Shown: piece by piece, positions 8,198-15,896 of the stretch
Numbering within the stretch: position 1 is the stretch's first letter
Layout: every line of letters starts with the position of its first letter
Assembly (NCBI GenBank): GCA_001799575.1
Contig: MGTT01000001.1
Span: 1-41,350, forward strand
Source of the DNA: Elusimicrobia bacterium GWA2_56_46
GTDB taxonomy: Bacteria > Elusimicrobiota > Elusimicrobia > Elusimicrobiales > UBA9959
Length of the DNA: 41,350 nt
Direction of reading: 5' to 3'
Translations under genes and position numbers: made by a program
Notes under the pieces: model-generated
The model's database searches: none
What the model saw: the letters and a program-made list of their open reading frames with translations, nothing else
What the model was told of the DNA's origin: nothing

Positions 8198-8779
8198 ATG
8201 AAAAAAGTATTGGCATTTGCGGTTGTCATGGCGTCGGCCTTGAGCGCGGTATACGCTTCATCGGGCGCCGCGGATTCGCTCATAAGATCCGCCGGCTCGG
8301 ACAAGGACGCGGTTGTAAAAGAACTTCCGGCCGCGGTCGCTGGAATAGATCAGTCAGGCCTGGCGCGCGCCGGACTGCATACTCCGGCCCAGTATCTGCA
8401 GAAACTGCAGTTTTCCACGATCCTTGAGGGAAAACAGACCAAAGTCACCATAATCGTGGGGAAAGATTATATGTACGTCGCCGATGCCAGGATCGTCGTG
8501 GACAAGGCAGAATTCTCCGTAAACTCGCAGAGCGCCGGAGGATTCAGCGGAACGCGCAAAGTCCTGGAAAACGGCGTCGTCAAAGTGGATCAGAGCATTC
8601 AGATCACGTCTCTTGCCGAGGCTCCGGAAGTCATTCAAACCGCCCCCGCGATCGCCAAGCAAATGGGCTTTGCCAACTGGAAAGAGGTTAAATGTTCCAA
8701 GGGCGATATGCTGATGATAATCGGCGACAACAAGAACGATAAGCTGATCGGCAACTGTATCACTCCTGCGGGAAAATAG
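8198..8779 (+). CDS. Small secreted protein of unknown function
   Basis: A 193-residue protein I do not recognise. Residues 1-20 form a clear Sec signal peptide (MKKVLAFAVVMASALSAVYA). The mature part is soluble. From about residue 75 it alternates short beta-strand-like segments (KVTIIVGKDYMYVADARIVV) with polar turns, suggesting a small beta-rich periplasmic or extracellular domain. It has two cysteines near the C-terminus (in VKCSKGD and GNCITPAGK) that could form one disulfide bond. GGAGGG lies seven bases before the ATG. It is monocistronic: a strong terminator follows 20 bases after the stop. Confidence 0.8.
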   Translation: MKKVLAFAVVMASALSAVYASSGAADSLIRSAGSDKDAVVKELPAAVAGIDQSGLARAGLHTPAQYLQKLQFSTILEGKQTKVTIIVGKDYMYVADARIVVDKAEFSVNSQSAGGFSGTRKVLENGVVKVDQSIQITSLAEAPEVIQTAPAIAKQMGFANWKEVKCSKGDMLMIIGDNKNDKLIGNCITPAGK

Positions 8780-8800
8780 GCTTCTCCGCGGTGAAAGAAA

Positions 8801-8838
8801 ACCGGAAAATCCGTTTGTTCGGGATTTTCCGGTTTTTT
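8801..8838 (+). terminator. Strong intrinsic terminator, probably bidirectional
   Basis: ACCGGAAAATCC (8801-8812) is a perfect 12-bp match to GGATTTTCCGGT (8822-8833), followed by T6. On the opposite strand the stem is followed by a T-rich tail (TTTCTTTC). It sits between two convergent genes, so it can stop transcription from both sides. Confidence 0.9.
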
Positions 8839-8877
8839 GCGGCCCCTGTGAAAGAGGCGGGCGGGATAGCCGGGCTT

Positions 8878-10311
8878 TCAGCTTTCTTCCCTCAGTTTTT
8901 TCACGTATGAAACGTGGAACTTCTTCATCTTTTCCACCAGCGCCCTGATATCGTCTTTCGGCGGCAGGAAAGTGGTGCGGAAATGAAGCGTTCCCGGCTG
9001 CTGCCCGAAGCCGGAACCAGGCACGACGCAGATCCCGGTCTCCTCCAGCAGCCTCAGGCAGTATTCGGAGTCCCTGGCGGCCTCATATTTCATCCTGGCC
9101 TCGGGGGTCATCTTGGCCAGTTCAGCTCCTTTCGGGTGCGGGAGTTCGAATTTGACGAAAGCGTACATCGCGCCGCCCGGGATATCCACGCTCATGCCTT
9201 CGATCCCGTTCAGTCCCCTGCCCAGGATCTCCGCTTTTTCTTTAAGGCCTTTCAGGATCCCGCCGCGTTCTTCCGCGTACAGCGCGTAGCTTTCCGAACC
9301 TTTCTCCGGCGGCGACGCCATCAGGTAAGTGACAAGCTGCCCCGGCACGTTGGAGCAGAGGCCGATGGATTGCAGCTTGATCAGCTCCGCGTACACGTCG
9401 TCGGGCATATTCCTGACTTCCATATAACCGCCCCTGTGGCCGCATTCCCCCAGGAAGCCCTTGGAAACCGAATGAAAACTGAAAAGCGTCACGTCCTCTT
9501 CGCCCATTTCATACATCACTTTCGCGAAAGAATGGAATTTGAGCCCTTTACCGTAGACGTTCTCCTGATAAACCTCGTCGGCCAGGATCGCCAGGCCGCG
9601 CGCTTTGGCGAAGCGGATGACCATTTCGATGTTTTTCCTGGAAAGCACGGCGCCGGTGGGATTGCCGGGATTTATAACGGCGATAGCCACGGGATTGACG
9701 CCTTTCTTCAGAGCCGCTTCGATGCTCGCGGCCAATTCGCGCTCGTCCAGCTGCCAGCCGTTCTTTTCGTCCAGGAAATAATTTATCTGCTTCGCGCCGT
9801 AGAGCGCGATGGTGGCGCTGTACAGCGGATACTGGGGGATCGGGACCATATACCCGTCCGTCTCTTTATTCGTCAGCATGGTGAACGCCGCCTGCACGCC
9901 CTTGCTGGCGCCGTCCGTCAGCGCGATCCTGTCCGCGTCCACGGGGATGCCGTCGCGCCTATTGATGAAATCCGCTACTGCCCTGCGGATGAAAGGCAGG
10001 CCGGCGCTCTGCGTGTAGGCTCCCGTGCCGCCGTGAGTTCCCTCAAGTATCATTTTGGCCCGCCTGACGACGTCGGCCGGGAAAAGTTTCTCCGCGCCGG
10101 GACGGGAAAGCAGGCCGGGATACTCCGCCAGACTGAGCGTCTGGCGCACGAACGTAAGCGGTTTTTGCTTCAACGCCTGGGGGTTGCCGATATTGCAGTA
10201 AATTATTTTCCTGCCTTTGGCCTCCAGGTCATGCGCCCGGTTAACGATCTTTCCCCTGACGGCGTAATGGGCTTCCAGCAGTTTTGAATTCACGTTGTGG
10301 AGCTTGATCAT
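8878..10311 (-). CDS. Alanine aminotransferase (eukaryotic GPT-like, class I/II PLP enzyme)
   Basis: A 477-residue PLP-dependent aminotransferase of fold type I. The sequence around the PLP lysine, SFHSVSKGFLGECGHRGGY (Lys284), is characteristic of the animal/plant-type alanine aminotransferases (pyruvate + glutamate to alanine + 2-oxoglutarate) and distinguishes it from E. coli AlaA or AspC types. Other expected motifs are GAYTQSAGLPFIR (98-110), NPGNPTG (214-220) and ADEVYQENVY (244-253). Length fits the GPT group (about 480). In a fermentative bacterium it could let the cell dispose of pyruvate and amino groups as alanine; that role is inference. It is the last gene of a three-gene unit, four bases after the holin-like gene. 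Confidence 0.9.
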   Translation of the reverse strand: MIKLHNVNSKLLEAHYAVRGKIVNRAHDLEAKGRKIIYCNIGNPQALKQKPLTFVRQTLSLAEYPGLLSRPGAEKLFPADVVRRAKMILEGTHGGTGAYTQSAGLPFIRRAVADFINRRDGIPVDADRIALTDGASKGVQAAFTMLTNKETDGYMVPIPQYPLYSATIALYGAKQINYFLDEKNGWQLDERELAASIEAALKKGVNPVAIAVINPGNPTGAVLSRKNIEMVIRFAKARGLAILADEVYQENVYGKGLKFHSFAKVMYEMGEEDVTLFSFHSVSKGFLGECGHRGGYMEVRNMPDDVYAELIKLQSIGLCSNVPGQLVTYLMASPPEKGSESYALYAEERGGILKGLKEKAEILGRGLNGIEGMSVDIPGGAMYAFVKFELPHPKGAELAKMTPEARMKYEAARDSEYCLRLLEETGICVVPGSGFGQQPGTLHFRTTFLPPKDDIRALVEKMKKFHVSYVKKLREES

Positions 10312-10315
10312 ATTT

Positions 10316-10654
10316 TCAATCGCGCTCGAAGCTGTGGAGAAAGGAATTCACCAGCCACAGGACAGGCGCGAACGCCATCGCCCACCAGAAGTTAGCGACA
10401 TGGAAGCCGGGAACCAGGGAAGCGGCCAGTTCCACAAGGCCGCCGGTTATCACGAATGTGAACAAACCCAGAGTGAGCAGATTTATGGGCAGGGTAAGAA
10501 AAATGAGAATGGGGCGCAGGACCGCGTTTGCCAGGCCCAGCGCCGCCGCCGTGACTATCGCGGCGGTAAAACCATCCACCGTCACGCCCGGAAGGACCCC
10601 GGCAGCGGCGTACACGGCCAGGCCGCTCAGAAGTACATGGACCAGGATTTTCAT
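10316..10654 (-). CDS. Holin-like four-helix membrane protein (phage holin superfamily IV / Phage_holin_4_2)
   Basis: A 112-residue inner-membrane protein with four hydrophobic helices. The pattern ANAVLRPILIFLTLPINLLT followed by GLFTFVITGGLVELAASLV is typical of this family, which is widespread in bacterial chromosomes outside prophages. No phage genes are near, so a lysis role is not implied; the cellular role of the family is unknown. Its ATG overlaps the stop of the upstream response regulator by four bases, and the aminotransferase follows closely, so the three genes are co-transcribed. Confidence 0.88.
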   Translation of the reverse strand: MKILVHVLLSGLAVYAAAGVLPGVTVDGFTAAIVTAAALGLANAVLRPILIFLTLPINLLTLGLFTFVITGGLVELAASLVPGFHVANFWWAMAFAPVLWLVNSFLHSFERD

Positions 10655-11016
10655 TCTTTCAACTCGTCGAGTGCATTCGCGACTACGGCCATGAATTTCT
10701 TTATTTCAAAAGGTTTTTCAAAATATTCAGTTATACCGGCCCGCTCCAGTTGCTGAGCGGCGTCCGGAGTCCCGGTAACCAGCAGGCTTTTGGCGCCGGC
10801 GCGCTTATTTTCAAAAAGCCTTATAAGCTCCGTGCCCAGGCCGTCGGGGAGCATAAGATCGGTTATCAACAGGTCGTAATTATTGTTTTCGATAAGACCG
10901 GACGCCTCCACAAAACTGGCGGCCAGGGTAATGGAATAGTCTTTTCCCGAAAAGATCCGGGAATAAAGTTTCAAAACGGTTCTGTCGTCTTCGGCTACGA
11001 GTATGCTTTTGGCCAT
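10651..11016 (-). CDS. Stand-alone response regulator (receiver domain only)
   Basis: A 121-residue CheY-like receiver with no output domain. The acidic pocket is at Asp10/Asp11 (VAEDD), the phospho-acceptor is Asp53 (LLITDLMLPDG) and the conserved lysine is Lys101 (FEKPFE). I start it at the ATG at 11016 because the family begins right there (MAKSILVAEDD). An upstream in-frame ATG at 11088 would add 24 residues of no recognisable character. Neither start has a good ribosome binding site. No kinase is adjacent, so it must be phosphorylated by one encoded elsewhere or bind a partner protein. Confidence 0.88.
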   Translation of the reverse strand: MAKSILVAEDDRTVLKLYSRIFSGKDYSITLAASFVEASGLIENNNYDLLITDLMLPDGLGTELIRLFENKRAGAKSLLVTGTPDAAQQLERAGITEYFEKPFEIKKFMAVVANALDELKE

Positions 11017-11151
11017 TATATCCGAACGGCATCCAATTCTATCGGCATATTCATATTTTAGCGCAAATTGGAGCGGCGGCGCCAACAAAATAATATTTTG
11101 CCGGGAAGCTCAAAGTCGCTCTTTCTTGATCGGTGACCCCATTGCCTGTTT

Positions 11152-12012
11152 TCAAATGGTCTTCTTCAGGACTACTACTTCTACTCTTCTGTTTTGGGCC
11201 CGGCCTGTTTCGGTCGTATTGGAAGCGACCGGCCGGACGGAGCCCAGCCCCTGGTATGTCAGCCGTCCCGGGTCGATCCCGGCATCGACAAGGTACTGGT
11301 AGACGCGGGCGGCCCGCTCTCCGGATAACAGAAGATTCCTTCGCGAGGAACCGCTGGAATCGGTGTAGCCCCTGACCGTTACCATGTTTTTGGCGTAGGA
11401 TTTCAAAAGAACGGATATTTCCCGCAGGGCCGGAAGAGCCTCATCCTGAATTTTACTCTGCCCGGACTTGAAGATCAGGTTCTCCGCAATGCCTAGAACC
11501 AGCCCTTCTTCGGTATATTTGAGCCGCAGTTTCCTGGCGGAGAGGTTTCGTATTTCAAGCGGGGTAAACAGGCTGACGGAGATTTTTTGCGTGGTGTGAA
11601 CCCGTTTATTGGAGTCCGTCCACACCAGCCTGGCGTTGTAGAAACCGTCCGGCAGCGGGTCTCCGTCGCTGGAAATCCCCGCCCAGGGCAGGGCGGCCGC
11701 AAACGGACTGTTCACGCCCTGTATGAAGCTTCTCTTGCGGCCGCTTTGATCGTAGATCTGGATCTGCCACGCGCCGACATTGTCGGATCCGTCGTCCGCC
11801 CCGTCGGAGAACAAGCCGGCCTGCGGATCGTTTTTACGGACGGCGAACGACACAGGCGGAGCTGTCAGATCCGGCGTTAATCTCTCCATGGCCTCCAGCG
11901 CAACCTCCATCCGGTCTTCATTCTCCCCAAACGCGGAGTGGCCGGGCCTGGCCGGCAGCGCCAGCAGCAGCGCAAGCGCCGCGAGAACCGCATTTATAGC
12001 TGATAGTTTCAT
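11152..12012 (-). CDS. OmpA-family peptidoglycan-associated envelope protein
   Basis: A 286-residue exported protein. Residues 1-27 are a signal peptide (hydrophobic core NAVLAALALLLALP). Residues 80-150 form a beta-rich module with WAGISSDGDPLPDGFYNARL (110-129), which resembles the FlgD-type Ig-like fold. Residues 175-285 are an OmpA C-terminal domain with the peptidoglycan-binding signature GYTDSSGSSRRNLLLSGERA (215-234) and the closing NRRVEVVV (274-281). It probably tethers the outer membrane or a surface structure to peptidoglycan. I chose the ATG at 12012 because it starts the signal peptide and has a G-run upstream; longer in-frame starts would bury it. The gene is divergent from gpmI with about 100 bases between. 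Confidence 0.88.
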   Translation of the reverse strand: MKLSAINAVLAALALLLALPARPGHSAFGENEDRMEVALEAMERLTPDLTAPPVSFAVRKNDPQAGLFSDGADDGSDNVGAWQIQIYDQSGRKRSFIQGVNSPFAAALPWAGISSDGDPLPDGFYNARLVWTDSNKRVHTTQKISVSLFTPLEIRNLSARKLRLKYTEEGLVLGIAENLIFKSGQSKIQDEALPALREISVLLKSYAKNMVTVRGYTDSSGSSRRNLLLSGERAARVYQYLVDAGIDPGRLTYQGLGSVRPVASNTTETGRAQNRRVEVVVLKKTI

Positions 12013-12077
12013 GATCGTTTTCCCCCCGTCACATTGTGCCAAAATATTCTCCATATCATCAAGTCCTCTGTTTTTTC

Positions 12078-12083
12078 TAGAAT
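12078..12083 (+). promoter_or_regulatory. Candidate -10 box for gpmI
   Basis: TAGAAT lies 30 bases before the gpmI start codon, with the ribosome binding site GGGGAGG between. No good -35 element is visible 16-18 bases upstream. TAGAAT recurs as a -10-like box before several genes in this window. Confidence 0.4.
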
Positions 12084-12112
12084 ATAAAGGAGAGTTGCGG
12101 GGAGGATAAAAA

Positions 12113-13672
12113 ATGGATAAAAAAAGGGTTCTTCTTATAGTGCGCGACGGGTGGGGGATCGCCAAACCCGACAAGTACAACGCCGTCTATAACGCCAAAA
12201 AGCCGAACATGGACCGCTATCTCAGGATTTACCCCAACACCGTCCTCGACCCCGCCGGCGAGGCCGTCGGCCTCCCCAAGGGCTACCAGGGCTCCTCGGA
12301 AGTCGGCCACCTCAATATGGGCGCCGGCAGAATCGTGATACAGGAACTCAAACGCATCATGGACATGATAGAGGACGGCTCCTTCTTCGAAGCGCCCGCT
12401 CTCAAGAACGCCATCGACAACGCCGTGCGGAAGAACTCCGCGCTGCACCTTATGGGCCTTGTCCAGGACGAAGGGGTTCACGCCCACCAGGATCACCTGT
12501 ACGCCATCATGCGCCGCGCCGCCGCGGCCGGCGTAAAAGATATCCGCATCCACTTCTTCGCCGACGGCCGCGACACCCCCCCCCGCAGCGCCCTGAGCTT
12601 TCTCAAGATGCTGGAAGAAGTCATGAAAGATGTGCCCGGCGCAAAAATAGCCACCCTCATGGGCCGCTACTACGCCATGGATCGCGGTGAAAAATGGGCG
12701 CTGACGGATCAGGCCTATAACGCCATCACGGGGGCCGAGGGCGTCCCCATGGATACCGCCGAAGAAGCCCTTAACCACGCTTACGGCTCCCTCAAAAATC
12801 CCAACGGCGAGCCCATCGCGGACGAATATATCCCCCCCGCCATAATCGGCGGTTATAAAGGAATGAAAGACGGCGACTCGGTCATCCACACCAATTTCCG
12901 CCAGGATCGCGCCATACAGCTCACCAGGGCTTTCGTGGAGCCCATTTACCCGGGTCAGCGCTGGAAGAAGTTCAATATCGTCTACTGCGGCCTTACCCGC
13001 TATTACGACGCTTTCAGGTTCAGCGCCCTGCCCCCCATGGACGAGGGCGGCGGCATGAACAACCTCCTGGGCCAGGTCATAGCGGAGCACGGCCTCAGTC
13101 AGCTCCGCCTCGCAGAGACCCAGAAATTCAAGCACGTGACGTCGTTTTTCAACGGCAAGCGCCTGGAACCTTACAAAAACGAGGATCAGGTGGAGATCAA
13201 AGGGACTTTCGACCCGTCCAGTTTCGGCGAACATCCGCAGATGAACGCGCCGGAAGTGGCCGCGCGTGTCGTTGAGGAAATAGCCCGCCGGAAATACGAC
13301 TTCATCCTGGTCAACTTCGCCAACGGCGACATGGTGGGGCATACCGGCAACTTCGACGCCGCCGTCAAAGCCATAGAAATCGTGGATGAGAACGTGGGGA
13401 AACTTACGGAAGCGGCCCTGAAGAACGGCTGCACGGTTCTAATCACGTCGGATCACGGCAACGCCGAAGAAATGTGGAATTACAAGATAAATATGCCAAA
13501 GACAGCCCACACCACAGGCCCCGTGGAATTCATCTACGCGGCCGAAGACGCCGCCGGGGTGAAGCTGCGCCCGCACGGCATACTCTCGGACGTGGCGCCC
13601 ACGGTGCTGCAGATCCTGGGCCTGCCCCAGCCGGAAGATATGACGGCAAAGTCTCTTATTGCTTCGCAATAA
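12113..13672 (+). CDS. gpmI: 2,3-bisphosphoglycerate-independent phosphoglycerate mutase
   Basis: Interconverts 3- and 2-phosphoglycerate in glycolysis and gluconeogenesis through a phosphoserine intermediate and two Mn ions. The protein has 519 residues, normal for the family (about 510-550). It begins with the metal motif DGWG (12-15). The catalytic serine is Ser62 in GSSEVGHLNMGAGR; most homologues read GNSEVGH, so Asn to Ser next to the nucleophile is a small deviation. Downstream are the metal-binding motifs MVGHTGN and SDHGNAEEM and the closing HTTGPVEFIY. GGGGAGG lies seven bases before the ATG. Codon use is strongly biased to C-ending codons, as expected for a highly expressed enzyme. 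The stop codon lies inside a perfect hairpin (13651-13677). Confidence 0.97.
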   Translation: MDKKRVLLIVRDGWGIAKPDKYNAVYNAKKPNMDRYLRIYPNTVLDPAGEAVGLPKGYQGSSEVGHLNMGAGRIVIQELKRIMDMIEDGSFFEAPALKNAIDNAVRKNSALHLMGLVQDEGVHAHQDHLYAIMRRAAAAGVKDIRIHFFADGRDTPPRSALSFLKMLEEVMKDVPGAKIATLMGRYYAMDRGEKWALTDQAYNAITGAEGVPMDTAEEALNHAYGSLKNPNGEPIADEYIPPAIIGGYKGMKDGDSVIHTNFRQDRAIQLTRAFVEPIYPGQRWKKFNIVYCGLTRYYDAFRFSALPPMDEGGGMNNLLGQVIAEHGLSQLRLAETQKFKHVTSFFNGKRLEPYKNEDQVEIKGTFDPSSFGEHPQMNAPEVAARVVEEIARRKYDFILVNFANGDMVGHTGNFDAAVKAIEIVDENVGKLTEAALKNGCTVLITSDHGNAEEMWNYKINMPKTAHTTGPVEFIYAAEDAAGVKLRPHGILSDVAPTVLQILGLPQPEDMTAKSLIASQ

Positions 13673-13677
13673 GAGAC
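13651..13677. repeat. Perfect 12-bp hairpin overlapping the gpmI stop codon
   Basis: GTCTCTTATTGC (13651-13662) is exactly complementary to GCAATAAGAGAC (13666-13677) across a TTC loop. The gpmI stop TAA is inside the right arm (13670-13672). No T-run follows, so it is not a standard terminator; it may stabilise the mRNA end or be part of the repeat element that continues to 13719. Confidence 0.8.
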
Positions 13678-13698
13678 GCCATATGGCGATTTCTCTGC

Positions 13699-13719
13699 CT
13701 ATGGCTTATGGCCTATGGC
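13699..13719. repeat. Tandem heptamers (YTATGGC type)
   Basis: Three exact 7-base steps: CTATGGC, TTATGGC, CTATGGC. GCCATATGGC, a palindrome containing the same word, lies just before (around 13678-13687), and further TATGGC words occur to 13745. It has the same period as the arrays at 6708, 18945 and 37593 but a different unit, and it fills the gap between gpmI and the DUF167 gene. Confidence 0.7.
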
Positions 13720-13752
13720 GCGGCTGGAACAGCCGCATTATGGCATCCCTTT

Positions 13753-13971
13753 ATGTTTTACAAACTGAAAGTCCACGCCGGAGCTAAACGGGACAAGCTG
13801 CTCCGCAAAGGGCCGGACTCCTTTGAGCTGTGGATCAAAGCCCCGGCTGAAAGGGGGCTGGCCAATGCGGCCGCCGTCCGGCTGCTGGCCGCTGAAATAA
13901 AGATAGAGCCAAAACGGATTCTGCTCATAAAAGGCGCCCAAAGCCCCGCCAAAATCGTAAAGGTTATTTAG
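13753..13971 (+). CDS. DUF167 / UPF0235 (YggU-like) protein
   Basis: A 72-residue cytoplasmic protein of the YggU family, whose biochemical role is unknown. The sequence follows the family pattern: an N-terminal strand (YKLKVHAGAKRDKL), then the conserved block IKAPAERGLANAAAVRLLAA and the closing KRILLIKGAQSPAKIVKV. It is at the short end of the family (E. coli YggU has about 96 residues). I start it at 13753, where the domain begins; frame-compatible upstream sequence is repeat DNA. No ribosome binding site is visible, so translation may be weak or coupled. Confidence 0.82.
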   Translation: MFYKLKVHAGAKRDKLLRKGPDSFELWIKAPAERGLANAAAVRLLAAEIKIEPKRILLIKGAQSPAKIVKVI

Positions 13972-13977
13972 TATAAT
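13972..13977 (+). promoter_or_regulatory. Perfect -10 box (TATAAT) seven bases before a start codon
   Basis: TATAAT directly follows the DUF167 stop codon and ends seven bases before the ATG at 13985. A transcript starting at the usual distance would begin at or next to the A of the ATG, giving a leaderless mRNA. This agrees with the lack of a ribosome binding site there. No -35 consensus is visible. Confidence 0.5.
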
Positions 13978-13984
13978 TGGATCC

Positions 13985-14617
13985 ATGCCAGAGAGAAACA
14001 CCGCGAGAAAGATCTTTATAGCGCTCCTGCTGGTCTTCGCGGCCACCCTGACCACGCTCCTGTGCCGGCAATTCAGCGTTGGCCCGGCCAGATCTTCTCC
14101 GGCTTTCCGCGCTTTCGGGCCTGAAACCGCGAAAATACGGATCTACGAATACACCGACTTCGCCTGTCCACACTGCCGCCTGACCGACGCTCATGTGAAT
14201 AAAATGCTGGAACTTTATAAAGGTTCGGTGCGCCTTGATTTCAAACATTATCCGCTTACAAGCATCCACCCCTGGTCTTTCACCGCGGCGGCTTACGCCG
14301 ACTGCGCCGGCGGGCAGGGCAAATTCAGGGAATACGCCGACCTGCTGTTCGAGGGCCAGGAACAATGGGCGCGGAGCAAAGATAAACCCAGGGAATTCAC
14401 GGAATACGCCCGGCGGCTGAAACTGGATATGCCGGCTCTGGAAAAATGCGCCGAAGACCCCGTCACACTGCGCCGGATCAGGCTGGATTCCGCCGAAGGC
14501 GACTTGCGCGGCGTGGACGCCACCCCCACTTTTTTTATAAACGGCAAAAGGGCGGTGGGCGCGAACCAGTTACTGGAGCAGGTAAAGAAATTCGACAACC
14601 TGCTGAAACAGAATTAA
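13985..14617 (+). CDS. DsbA-like thiol oxidoreductase (thioredoxin_4 fold), membrane-anchored
   Basis: A 210-residue envelope protein with an N-terminal hydrophobic segment (about 9-26: signal anchor or signal peptide) and a DsbA/thioredoxin domain. The active site is CPHC (61-64) in YEYTDFACPHCRLTDAHV, the same dipeptide as E. coli DsbA, which suggests an oxidase. The cis-proline motif is GVDATPTFFINGK near the C-terminus. It likely forms or isomerises disulfide bonds in exported proteins. The next gene encodes a MauE-like membrane protein that could re-oxidise or supply it, so the two probably form an electron-transfer pair. A third gene of unknown function follows. Confidence 0.9.
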   Translation: MPERNTARKIFIALLLVFAATLTTLLCRQFSVGPARSSPAFRAFGPETAKIRIYEYTDFACPHCRLTDAHVNKMLELYKGSVRLDFKHYPLTSIHPWSFTAAAYADCAGGQGKFREYADLLFEGQEQWARSKDKPREFTEYARRLKLDMPALEKCAEDPVTLRRIRLDSAEGDLRGVDATPTFFINGKRAVGANQLLEQVKKFDNLLKQN

Positions 14618-14625
14618 ACTTATAT

Positions 14626-15087
14626 ATGAGCGGAAAGTGTGAAATAAAGGAAGTGTTGGGCCTGGCCGCGCGGCTCGCGGCCGGCGGGGTTTTCATCTAC
14701 GCCGGCTTCCTGAAGGCCTCCGCGCCGGCTGAGGAATTCGCTTACGCCATAGAATCTTACAGGGTGCTGCCGGCCGCCCTGACGCTGCCGGCCGCCCTGG
14801 CCGTGCCCTGGCTAGAGCTCTATCTGGGCGTTTTCCTCACCGCGGGCATTTTTATACGCCAATCCGCTTTCTGTGTTATAGCCATGCTCCTGGGCTTCGA
14901 AGGGCTCCTGCTCCAGGCCCTGGTACGGGGGCTCCCCGTCACTTCATGCGGCTGCTTCGGCGCCTCCGGGAGCAATTCCCTCGGCCATGAATTCGTCCAG
15001 AATCTGGCCTTTCTCGCTCTGGCCGCCCTGGCTTTAAAATACGGCGGAAAATTCTCGCTGGACTCCCTGATAGACGCCCATGAATAA
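14626..15087 (+). CDS. MauE/DoxX-like membrane protein
   Basis: A 153-residue inner-membrane protein with four hydrophobic helices and the MauE-type opening (LAARLAAGGVFIYAGFLKAS). The motif TSCGCFG between helices 3 and 4 places a Cys-Gly-Cys pair near the membrane surface. MauE family members are needed for disulfide formation in methylamine dehydrogenase and are thought to act like DsbB; here the partner would be the DsbA-like protein encoded eight bases upstream. I chose the ATG at 14626, after the upstream stop; a longer in-frame reading would overlap that gene. Its last eight bases overlap the next gene. Confidence 0.87.
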   Translation: MSGKCEIKEVLGLAARLAAGGVFIYAGFLKASAPAEEFAYAIESYRVLPAALTLPAALAVPWLELYLGVFLTAGIFIRQSAFCVIAMLLGFEGLLLQALVRGLPVTSCGCFGASGSNSLGHEFVQNLAFLALAALALKYGGKFSLDSLIDAHE

Positions 15088-15862
15088 TCGTCCGGCTTCG
15101 ACGCTGCCTGCCCGGATCCTGCCGGCGCTCTGCCTCTTTATCGTCCTGGCCGGCGGAACCGCGCACGCGTTCCGGCCCTACTCGAAAGGGGCTGAAGCCC
15201 GGGCCTGCTGGATGACGGTATCCTCGATCAAAACCGGGCAGGAATATTACATGGAGGTGGCGGCCGACGGGGCCGTTCTCACCCGGATCGGAACCGGAAA
15301 AGCGGTGGTCACCAGACGCGGCAGGATCCAAACCAGGCTGGCCGGGGATTTTTTCCGCGAAATAGAAAATTCGGAACTGATAACTTCGCAGGTAACCCGG
15401 GACAGCAAGATGATCTTTTACAAAGGCGAGGTTCTCAAGATCTCGGCCTATATCAGCGGCGAACTGAAACGCATAGACGCGCCGCTTAACAATTTCGGAG
15501 AGGCTTTCTCCCACGCTTTCGGCGAGGTGAAAAAGGCCGCCTCGAAACTGGCGGTGGATAAAAATCTGAAAGGTTTTCTGACGGCCGAACCGCTTGAGGG
15601 CGCCGCGCTGGAGGAGTTCCAGGCCAGGGCCTCCAAAGACGGGAAAGCCGGGAATATCGAAACCTACGAGATCCAGAAAACGCCGGCGCTCCTTAAAGCC
15701 ATAAAGCAGCCGTACCGCCTGATCCCGCTCGGAACCGGCGCGGATCTTAAGGAGATCCAGGATTTCATTTCAGCGCGCGGACTCTACGGCCTCCGGAACC
15801 TTTTCTACCTGCCCTCCACAAGAGGCGCTTTCAAATGCCAGATCCTGGAAGCTGTAAAGTAG
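15080..15862 (+). CDS. Exported protein of unknown function in a thiol-redox operon
   Basis: A 260-residue protein I do not recognise. It has an N-terminal signal peptide (about 1-30, core ILPALCLFIVLAGGTAHA). After it the sequence is soluble, mixed alpha/beta, with a strand-rich first part (YYMEVAADGAVLTRIGTGKA) and a helical middle (about 135-180). Only two cysteines remain in the mature part (ACW near 43 and KCQ near the C-terminus); they could form one long-range disulfide. It overlaps the MauE-like gene by eight bases, so it is translationally coupled and may be the specific substrate or partner of the DsbA/MauE pair. That link is inference. Confidence 0.8.
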   Translation: MNNRPASTLPARILPALCLFIVLAGGTAHAFRPYSKGAEARACWMTVSSIKTGQEYYMEVAADGAVLTRIGTGKAVVTRRGRIQTRLAGDFFREIENSELITSQVTRDSKMIFYKGEVLKISAYISGELKRIDAPLNNFGEAFSHAFGEVKKAASKLAVDKNLKGFLTAEPLEGAALEEFQARASKDGKAGNIETYEIQKTPALLKAIKQPYRLIPLGTGADLKEIQDFISARGLYGLRNLFYLPSTRGAFKCQILEAVK

Positions 15863-15881
15863 TGCTCTGACCGGGTTTTTT

Positions 15882-15890
15882 TGTTAGAAT
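15882..15890 (+). promoter_or_regulatory. Extended -10 promoter (TGTTAGAAT), probable leaderless start
   Basis: TG-T-TAGAAT is an extended -10 element; TAGAAT occupies 15885-15890 and the ATG of the response regulator starts at 15897, six bases later. The transcript would begin at or beside the start codon. There is no ribosome binding site. A T-run (15876-15882) precedes it. Confidence 0.5.
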
Positions 15891-15896
15891 AGGCCT

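Noticed and set aside
10316-10654. Prophage remnant suggested by the holin-like protein
   Set aside because: No endolysin, integrase, structural gene or attachment site lies near; this family is common in bacterial chromosomes.
12028-12046. Sigma-54-like site (TTGGCACAATG on the minus strand) upstream of the OmpA-domain gene
   Set aside because: The -24 TGGCAC is present, but at the -12 position the sequence is CG instead of the required GC, and no enhancer-binding protein gene is near.
12077-13342. 421-residue open frame antisense to gpmI
   Set aside because: gpmI is complete on the other strand with clear motifs; the antisense frame is open because of the C-ending codon bias.
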